This document shows, piece by piece, positions 1-5,032 of a stretch of DNA of 5,032 bases (the first letter of the stretch is position 1; every line of letters begins with the position of its first letter). The stretch spans positions 1 through 5,032 of the forward strand of contig CALHVH010000250.1 in assembly GCA_938039225.1 (NCBI GenBank), in the 5' to 3' direction. Below the pieces are notes generated by a model that did no database searches, was not told the origin of the DNA, and was given only the letters and a program-made list of their open reading frames with translations. Source of the stretch: an uncultured Gammaproteobacteria bacterium. Its GTDB lineage: Bacteria; Pseudomonadota; Gammaproteobacteria; Steroidobacterales; JABDMI01. The translations under genes and the position numbers were made by a program.

Positions 1-353
1 GTATTCATACACAGGTGTCTTTTACCTGCTCTACAGTTTCTACAATGACCACATGTTAAGTGTCCCTCGCCTGAAACTCTGTCTCCAATTTCCAGGCCTT
101 GAACTTCACTGCCTATGGCAACTACATGTCCAACATATTCATGCCCAACAACCATGGGAACCGGAATGGTCGCTTGCGCCCATTCATCCCAGTTATAGAT
201 GTGCATATCGGTGCCACAAATAGCGGTTTTATGGATTTTAATTAATACGTCATTGGGGCCATACTCTGGTACGTCGACTTCTTGTAACCACAGGCCAGTT
301 TTCTTTTGAGCTTTAACAAGGGCTTGCATGGTTTTTTGTTGGATAGAACTCAT
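1..353 (-). CDS. tdh: L-threonine 3-dehydrogenase, N-terminal part (runs off left edge)
   Basis: Zinc- and NAD-dependent cytoplasmic enzyme of the medium-chain dehydrogenase family. It oxidises L-threonine to 2-amino-3-ketobutyrate, the substrate of the adjacent KBL. The window shows 117 complete codons plus two bases; E. coli TDH has about 341 residues, so roughly two thirds lies beyond position 1. Visible family signatures are the catalytic-zinc Cys46 in TAICGTD, the HIYNWDEW segment, His71-Glu72 in VVGHEY, the GDRVSGEGH stretch, and the structural-zinc cysteines 101, 104, 107 and 115. All are intact. The ATG at 353-351 shares one base with the kbl stop (TAATG), and a GGAG lies 10 bases upstream, so I chose it. 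It gives an N-terminus 8 residues longer than the E. coli protein, whose Met1 aligns with Met9 here (329-327). The second gene of a kbl-tdh operon, probably translationally coupled. Confidence 0.97.
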   Translation of the reverse strand, partial: MSSIQQKTMQALVKAQKKTGLWLQEVDVPEYGPNDVLIKIHKTAICGTDMHIYNWDEWAQATIPVPMVVGHEYVGHVVAIGSEVQGLEIGDRVSGEGHLTCGHCRNCRAGKRHLCMN

Positions 354-1552
354 TAGCTTATCACTCCAAGTTCCCTTCCAACTTTTGCGAAGGCAGCAAT
401 GGCTTTATCTAAATGGATTTTTTCATGCCCGGCTGACATTTGTGTACGAATTCGTGCTGCACCTTTGGGTACAACAGGGAAAGAAAAACCAATAACATAG
501 ATTCCATCTTCTAAAAGTTTGTCAGACATTTCAGATGCTAATTTTGCATCACCCAACATGACTGGAATAATCGCGTGTTCGCCTGGAACCAAATTAAATC
601 CTAATTTGGTCATTTCTGTACGAAAGTAAATGCTATTAGATTTTAGTTTCTCACGTAAATCGTTAGATGATTCTAAAAGATCAAAAACCTTAATCGATGT
701 AGCAGCTATCACAGGAGCTACAGTGTTTGAGAAAAGGTAAGGGCGAGAACGTTGGCGTAGCCAAGCTATAATCTCTTTGCGACCTGAAGTATATCCTCCA
801 GAAGCTCCACCGAGTGCTTTGCCTAAAGTGCCAGTGATAATGTCTATTTCGCCGAGTACATCACAATATTCAGGTGTCCCTTTGCCCTGTTGGCCTATAA
901 AGCCTGTGGCATGGCAATCATCAATCATTGTGAGTGCATCATACTTTTTTGCTAGCTCAACAATAGCGGGTAAATTAGCAATAGTGCCGTCCATTGAAAA
1001 CACACCATCAGTAGCAATTAAGCGTACACGAGCATCTTTTGCTGCGATTAATTGTTGCTCTAAGTCTTGCATATCATTACTTTGATAACGAAAACGCTGG
1101 GTTTTGGATAAGCGTATGCCGTCAATTATACTCGCGTGATTTAGAGAATCAGAGATGATTGCATCTTCTTTTCCTAGGATGGTTTCAAACAAGCCACCAT
1201 TCGCATCAAAACAAGAGGGATAAAGAATGGTGTCTTCGGTTTCTAAAAATTTACTAATCCTGTTTTCAAGTTCTTTATGAATATCTTGAGTGCCACAAAT
1301 GAAACGCACTGATGCCATACCATAGCCATATTTATCTATGGCACTCTTTGCGGTAGCAAGTAAGTCCGGATGATTTGCTAGACCAAGGTAATTATTCGCA
1401 CAAAAATTGATAACTTCTAAGTCATCATGATTTGAGGAGACACTTATGTCAGCTTGTTGAGCACTGGTAATTATTCGTTCAGTTTTAAATAAGCCTTGAG
1501 ACTTTAAAGCCTGAGTTTGAGAGTCCAAATGATTTAGGAATGTATTTTTCAT
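353..1552 (-). CDS. kbl: Glycine C-acetyltransferase (2-amino-3-ketobutyrate CoA ligase)
   Basis: PLP enzyme of the alpha-oxoamine synthase group (fold type I). It cleaves 2-amino-3-ketobutyrate with CoA into glycine and acetyl-CoA, completing threonine breakdown begun by TDH. Its 399 residues match the E. coli length of 398. The PLP lysine is Lys245 in GTLGKALGG. Asp211 in the DDCHATGF stretch should bind the pyridine nitrogen, His139 in DSLNHASIIDG should stack on the ring, and Arg369 near the C-terminus (ARIRTQMSAGH) should hold the substrate carboxylate; these roles come from the family. The N-terminal NFCANNYLGLA and the YGYGMASVRFICGT motif are also intact. The ATG at 1552-1550 has a modest TAGG six bases upstream and fits the family N-terminus. 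First gene of a leftward operon with tdh, driven from the 1553-1791 intergenic region. Nothing looks damaged. Confidence 0.98.
   Translation of the reverse strand: MKNTFLNHLDSQTQALKSQGLFKTERIITSAQQADISVSSNHDDLEVINFCANNYLGLANHPDLLATAKSAIDKYGYGMASVRFICGTQDIHKELENRISKFLETEDTILYPSCFDANGGLFETILGKEDAIISDSLNHASIIDGIRLSKTQRFRYQSNDMQDLEQQLIAAKDARVRLIATDGVFSMDGTIANLPAIVELAKKYDALTMIDDCHATGFIGQQGKGTPEYCDVLGEIDIITGTLGKALGGASGGYTSGRKEIIAWLRQRSRPYLFSNTVAPVIAATSIKVFDLLESSNDLREKLKSNSIYFRTEMTKLGFNLVPGEHAIIPVMLGDAKLASEMSDKLLEDGIYVIGFSFPVVPKGAARIRTQMSAGHEKIHLDKAIAAFAKVGRELGVIS
364..367 (-). promoter_or_regulatory. Ribosome binding site deciding the tdh start
   Basis: GGAG on the minus strand, inside the last codons of kbl and 10 bases before the ATG at 353-351. 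The downstream alternative Met9 has only CAACAAAAAACC before it, with no Shine-Dalgarno-like bases. This favours the coupled upstream start. Confidence 0.6.
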
Positions 1553-1558
1553 TTTAAG

Positions 1559-1562
1559 CCTA
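1559..1562 (-). promoter_or_regulatory. Weak ribosome binding site of kbl
   Basis: TAGG on the minus strand, separated by six bases (CTTAAA) from the kbl ATG at 1552. It is the only purine-rich element at proper spacing in the short predicted leader. Confidence 0.5.
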
Positions 1563-1580
1563 GGTGTGAGTGTAGTTTTA

Positions 1581-1589
1581 ATTATAACA
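1581..1589 (-). promoter_or_regulatory. Extended -10 promoter for kbl-tdh
   Basis: The minus strand reads TGTTATAAT, a perfect TATAAT (1586-1581) preceded by the TGn extended -10 element (1589-1587). At 17 bases upstream the -35 position reads TATTTT, a poor match to TTGACA, as is usual for extended -10 promoters. Transcription would start near 1574, leaving a leader of about 22 bases before kbl. That is too short for a riboswitch or attenuator. Assigned from sequence match only. Confidence 0.6.
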
Positions 1590-1694
1590 GTGCTTTAATT
1601 GCCAAAATACCGCAAGATTAATCATTACTCAGTAGAGTTGATTGCAAGTCTCTCAAATAAGAGAATATATGTCACAAACGATTGATTAATAATT

Positions 1695-1717
1695 GCTCTT
1701 TTAGCTCTTATCAGCTC
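1695..1717 (+). repeat. Three phased GCTC direct repeats, candidate regulator binding site
   Basis: GCTC occurs at 1695-1698, 1704-1707 and 1714-1717, each within an A/T context (ttGCTCttt, taGCTCtta, caGCTCaaa). Start-to-start spacing is 9 and 10 bases, close to one helical turn. OmpR/ToxR-type winged-helix proteins commonly bind tandem direct repeats at about this spacing, and the neighbouring gene encodes such a protein. The boxes lie about 30 to 55 bases upstream of the candidate -10 at 1749. The repeats are short, so chance is possible. Confidence 0.35.
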
Positions 1718-1748
1718 AAACTAATCGCAACTATTAAAATACATGGTT

Positions 1749-1754
1749 TATACT
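1749..1754 (+). promoter_or_regulatory. Candidate -10 element for the regulator-hslR operon
   Basis: TATACT, five of six bases matching TATAAT, 37 bases before the ATG at 1792. The best -35 candidate at 18-base spacing is TCGCAA (1725-1730), only three of six matches, and there is no TGn extension. A promoter with such a weak -35 would be expected to need an activator. Confidence 0.4.
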
Positions 1755-1772
1755 AAAAATATCATTAAATCA

Positions 1773-1785
1773 TTATCTTAGATAA
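1773..1785. repeat. 13-base palindrome just before the regulator start codon
   Basis: TTATCT and AGATAA are perfect reverse complements around a single central T. The element ends six bases before the ATG at 1792, where a Shine-Dalgarno should be. A one-base loop cannot form an RNA hairpin at full stem length, so a DNA operator for a dimer is the more natural reading. Its AGATAAG end is also the only purine-rich stretch that could serve as ribosome binding site. Confidence 0.35.
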
Positions 1786-1791
1786 GCGTGT

Positions 1792-3930
1792 ATGAAGTAT
1801 TCGTTAGGAATCTGGCAAGTAGATTCGCAAGAAAATAGAATTACAAATACTCAGACGGCTGAAGTAATTCGCATGTCACCACGTGCCATGGAGGTTTTGC
1901 ATTACTTTTTAAAAAATCCAAATAAAGTAATTGGTCTAGAGGAACTAATTGAGAACATTTGGAAAGGCCGGGTTGTAGGCGACCATGCTGTTTATCGGGT
2001 AATTAATAAAATACGTAAGCATTTAGATGCAGATAATAAAGATGCCTACTTAGAGACAATTCCTCGTATGGGCTATAAATTAGTTCATAAAGTCGAAGTA
2101 CATTCGCCACCACTTGTAAGTAGCAATTATACAGATTCGAGTAAAACAGAGTCTGATCTCGAAGATAATCAAACAAATTTTGAATTAAAGAATACTGACA
2201 GTTTTACTGTTAAGCCTAAAAAAAGTTTACGAAAAAAGCTATTATTTTTACTTCCTGTTTTACTAGTGCTTTGCATAGTTTTAATTGCATCAAAAATATT
2301 TTTACCTAAGTCTCAGTTACAAAAAATGACGGTTTATAAATCTTTTCAACCTTTATCAACTTTGCAAGGTTTTCAAGATTACCCATCGAGTTCTGCAAAT
2401 GGCCGTTTTATTGTTTTCTCCTACAAAGAAAGTGACGAAGATAGTTTTAATTTGTACTTAAAAGATACACGTGATGATTCGGTAAAACAGATAATGTCCT
2501 CTGCTGAAAATGATATAAACGCCCGCATAAGTAATGATGCTGAAAATATAGTTTTTGTCAGGCGCTCAATTAATGATTGTAAAGTTATTCGCTATAAATC
2601 ACTTGGTGAAAGTTACTTATTGGATAACTTATTTAATTGTATTGGTAATGAATCATTAGATTTAGAGTTAAGCGCTGATGGAAGTAAATTATTTTATACG
2701 TATCATGACGCGATAGATCCAGTAAATAAAATTTATTCAATGATAGTAAACACTGGTGAGCGAGAGCGATTAACGAATTATGTTTCTAATCGTGCGATTG
2801 GGGATGTAGAAATTGCTTATTCTAATTCTGCTAATAAGCTTTATTTTCTACGCAAGCCATCTTTACGAAAATCTTTATTTTTTGAATTTGATCTAGAAAC
2901 TCAAAAAGAAACTAAAATTCTTGATATGGAAGGTATTAGTTCTGAGCTAAAACTACGTGAAAAAAATCATTCCATTACCTACAAAAAAAATACTACTTCA
3001 ATAGTTGAATATTCGCTAGATTATAAACTTGAAAAAGAAATAGTTAATACCTTAAGTGAACGAATAAATAGGTATGACATTAATAATGCAAGTGATGAGT
3101 TATTATTAGTTACAGGAAATCAGGAAAATAGTATTTGGCAAAAAAATATACTTGGAAACTTTGGTTTAATTCAATTTACCAATTCTGAATACCAGGATAT
3201 TAGTCCGCGTTATGCTAATACCAACCAAGATATTGCGTTTATTTCAGACCGAAGTGGCCAACAAGAATATTGGTTGAAGAGAAACTCTCAAACAGAGTAT
3301 CAACTGACAAAATTACGAGACAGAGAGTACCTTGATTGGCTACGGTGGTCACCAGATGATAGATATTTGTTAAGTTATGATTCAAAGTCAATTTTTATTA
3401 TAGATGTTAGTTCTGGGGAAATTAAAGATCTTATAAGTGCTGATGACTACCCAGATCTAAATATGCCTACATGGTCTTTAGATGGTAAAAAAATATATTT
3501 TTCTTCAAGGCTTTCTGGGGAAATCCAATTATACCTATTGGATTTAGAGACAATGCAAACAGTGCAATTCTCTGATACGGGGATAGTCGCCTTATTTGAT
3601 GTAGCTACTCATGGCCAGTTTGTACTTAAAGCCCATAGACCAGGACTATGGAGAATAAGCGCTGAAAGTGAACAATTAGTTGTACCTAATATTGGTACAT
3701 CTAAGTTTGCACGTTCAATTGAGCTAACATCGAAGGGTATTTATTACATTCAAGATTCAAGTAATCAATTATTTCATTTGGCCTATGAGCATCTGGGGTC
3801 AAAAGAAAACCAAGTGAATCTTAAATATAATTTACCAAACTCTAATTTTTCAATTAATTCAAATGGCGATAAAGTTTTATTTTTTCAAACTACAATTCGC
3901 GATACGAATATTCTCCAGAGTAAACAATGA
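1792..3930 (+). CDS. ToxR/CadC-type transmembrane transcriptional regulator with PD40 beta-propeller sensor domain
   Basis: A 712-residue one-component regulator, expected to sit in the inner membrane and bind DNA directly. Residues 1-100 form an OmpR-family winged helix: the SPRAMEVLHYF helix, EELIENIWKGRVV, a recognition helix around 63-79 (DHAVYRVINKIRKHL), and the wing IPRMGYKLV. Residues 101-140 are a polar linker. A lysine/arginine patch (141-149) precedes one hydrophobic helix at about 149-171, giving N-inside topology. Residues 180-712 outside the membrane carry degenerate PD40/TolB-like blade repeats, clearest near 197-213, 294-304, 471-495, 520-530 and 559-585 (SLDGKKIYFSSR). No protease or other catalytic domain is visible. 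An in-frame TAA two codons upstream (1783-1785) fixes the ATG at 1792, though its ribosome site is weak. It overlaps hslR by ATGA. The coding sequence is visibly more A+T-rich than kbl. The ligand and targets are unknown. Confidence 0.9.
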   Translation: MKYSLGIWQVDSQENRITNTQTAEVIRMSPRAMEVLHYFLKNPNKVIGLEELIENIWKGRVVGDHAVYRVINKIRKHLDADNKDAYLETIPRMGYKLVHKVEVHSPPLVSSNYTDSSKTESDLEDNQTNFELKNTDSFTVKPKKSLRKKLLFLLPVLLVLCIVLIASKIFLPKSQLQKMTVYKSFQPLSTLQGFQDYPSSSANGRFIVFSYKESDEDSFNLYLKDTRDDSVKQIMSSAENDINARISNDAENIVFVRRSINDCKVIRYKSLGESYLLDNLFNCIGNESLDLELSADGSKLFYTYHDAIDPVNKIYSMIVNTGERERLTNYVSNRAIGDVEIAYSNSANKLYFLRKPSLRKSLFFEFDLETQKETKILDMEGISSELKLREKNHSITYKKNTTSIVEYSLDYKLEKEIVNTLSERINRYDINNASDELLLVTGNQENSIWQKNILGNFGLIQFTNSEYQDISPRYANTNQDIAFISDRSGQQEYWLKRNSQTEYQLTKLRDREYLDWLRWSPDDRYLLSYDSKSIFIIDVSSGEIKDLISADDYPDLNMPTWSLDGKKIYFSSRLSGEIQLYLLDLETMQTVQFSDTGIVALFDVATHGQFVLKAHRPGLWRISAESEQLVVPNIGTSKFARSIELTSKGIYYIQDSSNQLFHLAYEHLGSKENQVNLKYNLPNSNFSINSNGDKVLFFQTTIRDTNILQSKQ
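3917..3920 (+). promoter_or_regulatory. Weak ribosome binding site of hslR inside the upstream gene
   Basis: AGAG six bases before the ATG at 3927, within the last codons of the regulator. As a Shine-Dalgarno it is modest, so initiation on hslR probably relies partly on ribosomes finishing the upstream gene at the overlapping ATGA. Confidence 0.45.
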
Positions 3931-4325
3931 ATTTTGATACGGGAATAGAAAAAATTCGCATTGATAAATTGTGCTGGATGACGCGATTTTTTAAAACTCG
4001 ACGATTAGCCGTTGAAGCGATTTCTAGAGGGAATGTTTTTGTTAATGGGCAAAAAGTAAAGCCTTCTTATGCGGTCAAAATTAACGATATTATTAAAATA
4101 ACTAAGGAGCGGGTAGAGTGGGAGCTTGAGTTGTTAGCGATTCCTAAGAGACGTGGTCCAGCTAAAGAGGCTCAGTTAATGTATAAAGAAACTGAGCAAG
4201 GACTTGAGAAACGTTTGGCAACTGAGGCACAAAATAGGGCAGACAGAATCACTCGTCCACGCGAAGATGTTAAACCAGACAAGCATCAAAGAAAAAAATT
4301 ACGCTATATAAAATTTAAAGAATAA
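3927..4325 (+). CDS. hslR: Hsp15, S4-domain ribosome-associated heat shock protein
   Basis: Small cytoplasmic RNA-binding protein. In E. coli, Hsp15 binds free 50S subunits that still carry a nascent chain attached to tRNA and helps recycle these stalled particles. The 132 residues nearly equal the 133 of E. coli. The S4 domain spans about residues 9-70, with the signature IRIDKLCWMTRFFKTRRLA (10-28), then GNVFVNGQKVKPS (35-47). After it come the family's RRGPAKEAQLMYKET segment, a charged helix, and the basic C-terminal RPREDVKPDKHQRKKLRY. No missing residues are apparent. The start overlaps the regulator stop by four bases, so the two genes very likely share an mRNA. In E. coli hslR sits beside hslO instead, so this neighbour is different. 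It ends 13 bases from the convergent peptidase gene. Confidence 0.94.
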   Translation: MNFDTGIEKIRIDKLCWMTRFFKTRRLAVEAISRGNVFVNGQKVKPSYAVKINDIIKITKERVEWELELLAIPKRRGPAKEAQLMYKETEQGLEKRLATEAQNRADRITRPREDVKPDKHQRKKLRYIKFKE

Positions 4326-4338
4326 ACATACCTAACTT
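4326..4338. other. 13-base convergent gap without a recognisable terminator
   Basis: Only 13 bases separate the hslR stop from the stop of the opposing peptidase gene. I see no GC-rich stem followed by a T run here or in the adjoining coding ends. Transcripts from both sides probably overlap or end within the opposite gene. Confidence 0.5.
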
Positions 4339-5032
4339 TTATCGGTCTTTATATATTTCAATTTTTTCAGCTACATCATTAAATTTAAAACCTCGATACA
4401 TTCCTTCAGTATTAAACGGTAATGTGAAATTTCCATGTTTATCAATGGCAATAATTCCACCTGACCCACCTACCTCAAAAAGATCTTGCATAATAACTTC
4501 TTGAGCGGCTTGTTCTAAAGATTTATTGCCATGCAGTACGCGTGCACAGATGTCATGGGCTACAGCGTAGCGAATAAAGTACTCGCCATGTCCAGTAGCG
4601 CTGACTGCACAGCTTCTATTGTCGGCATAAGTTCCTGCACCTATAACAGGAGAGTCTCCAATGCGCCCATAGCGCTTATTTGTCATTCCTCCGGTTGATG
4701 TGCCTGCCGCTAAATTACCATTGCTATCGATGGCTACTGCACCAACCGTGCCAAATTTATGAAATGGATCTTGTGTTGAAATATCGCTGAGTTTTTCTTC
4801 CCCATCAAATTCTAATAAAGAACCACTATTTGCTTCTGATTTACTTCCCTCTCGTTGCAAGGCTCGTTGCAGTTGTTGAAAACGAAAATCTGTTGAAAAA
4901 TAAGAATTGTCTACTTGTTCTATATTTTGTTGTAGTGAGAAGGTTTCGGCACCATTGCCACTTAGCATCACATGCCTAGATTCTGTCATCACTTTGTCGG
5001 CTAAAAGAATGGGGTTTTTAACAGTCTTTACA
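4339..5032 (-). CDS. iaaA: Isoaspartyl peptidase / L-asparaginase, Ntn-hydrolase (5' end beyond window)
   Basis: Family T2 threonine peptidase. Such precursors cleave themselves before a threonine, which becomes the nucleophile that hydrolyses beta-aspartyl dipeptides and L-asparagine. The visible 230 codons match the C-terminal part of E. coli IaaA (321 residues); about 100 residues are missing beyond 5032. The nucleophile is the Thr of FGTVGAVAID (codon 4749-4747, E. coli Thr179). Also present are STGGMTNK (Thr codon 4695, E. coli Thr197), GRIGDSP (Arg codon 4665 and Asp codon 4656, E. coli Arg207 and Asp210), and SATGHGE (Thr codon 4596, E. coli Thr230). GGSGG and LPFNTEGMYRG near the end are family-typical. 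The frame stays open to the edge, with TVKNPILLADKV upstream matching the family, so a GTG at 4992 is internal and not the start. The linker before the cleavage site is about 15 residues longer than in E. coli. Confidence 0.93.
   Translation of the reverse strand, partial: VKTVKNPILLADKVMTESRHVMLSGNGAETFSLQQNIEQVDNSYFSTDFRFQQLQRALQREGSKSEANSGSLLEFDGEEKLSDISTQDPFHKFGTVGAVAIDSNGNLAAGTSTGGMTNKRYGRIGDSPVIGAGTYADNRSCAVSATGHGEYFIRYAVAHDICARVLHGNKSLEQAAQEVIMQDLFEVGGSGGIIAIDKHGNFTLPFNTEGMYRGFKFNDVAEKIEIYKDR

Larger units (their letters stand above)
1553..1791. other. Divergent intergenic regulatory region between kbl and the membrane regulator
   Basis: 239 bases, strongly A+T-rich, with start codons facing away at both ends. 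It contains the extended -10 promoter for kbl (1581-1589), a candidate -10 for the plus-strand genes (1749-1754), three GCTC boxes spaced 9 and 10 bases apart (1695-1717), a tandem ATCATTAA/ATCATTAT (1761-1776), and a 13-base palindrome (1773-1785). I see no open reading frame with family features, no tRNA and no structured RNA. In E. coli the kbl-tdh operon is leucine/Lrp-responsive, but I cannot point to a convincing Lrp site here. Confidence 0.7.

Noticed and set aside
777..1085. 102-codon open frame on the plus strand
   Set aside because: It lies wholly antisense within kbl, whose motifs are intact. The translation is Pro/Ser-rich without family features, and no ribosome site is evident, so it is a shadow of kbl.
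1651..1664. Small hairpin TCTC-AAATAA-GAGA in the intergenic region
   Set aside because: A four-base stem is expected by chance and is not followed by a T run; it is not a terminator or convincing operator.
1661..1676. Possible CRP site around TCACA / TGTGA
   Set aside because: Only one half-site matches; the partner half at the correct spacing (GAGAA) agrees with TGTGA at just one position.
2983..2990. Run of eight A in the regulator gene as a possible slippage site
   Set aside because: The frame continues normally through it into further propeller repeats, and A runs are common in this A+T-rich gene; there is no sign of programmed frameshifting.
4326..4338. Bidirectional terminator between the convergent genes
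   Set aside because: The gap is too short and no inverted repeat with a T run can be found there or in the adjoining gene ends.
4990..4992. GTG as the start of the minus-strand peptidase gene
   Set aside because: The frame is open upstream to the window edge, and the extra residues (VKTVKNPILLADK) match the family, so the gene begins beyond 5032.

Overview
The window looks like chromosomal DNA of an AT-rich gammaproteobacterium. The encoded TDH, KBL, Hsp15 and isoaspartyl peptidase all resemble their Escherichia coli counterparts closely. The low G+C, together with a large ToxR/CadC-type regulator carrying a beta-propeller, points towards marine Alteromonadales (Colwellia- or Alteromonas-like). 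That placement is inference from protein style, not from a marker gene.

Layout. On the minus strand, positions 1552 down to 1 hold kbl followed by the first third of tdh, which runs off the left edge. The two genes overlap in a TAATG stop/start. Together they form the threonine-to-glycine pathway: TDH oxidises L-threonine to 2-amino-3-ketobutyrate, and KBL cleaves that with CoA to glycine and acetyl-CoA. A 239-base divergent intergenic region (1553-1791) holds a good extended -10 promoter for kbl-tdh. It also holds a weaker promoter for the plus-strand genes, three phased GCTC boxes and a 13-base palindrome just before the rightward start codon.

On the plus strand, 1792-3930 encodes a 712-residue one-pass membrane regulator: an OmpR/ToxR-type winged helix inside the cell, one membrane helix, and a PD40/TolB-like propeller outside the inner membrane. 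Its stop overlaps by four bases (ATGA) with hslR (3927-4325), encoding the ribosome-associated Hsp15. Thirteen bases further on, the convergent minus-strand gene 4339->5032 encodes an Ntn-hydrolase of the isoaspartyl peptidase / L-asparaginase family (IaaA-like). It is cut at its 5' end by the window edge, and its reading frame stays open to the edge.

Most of the window is ordinary metabolism and ribosome maintenance. The part worth a second look is the membrane regulator. It is translationally coupled to a stalled-ribosome rescue factor, stands divergent from an amino-acid catabolic operon, has exactly two extracytoplasmic cysteines, and has candidate operators in front of it. No mobile element, CRISPR array, tRNA or rRNA was seen.
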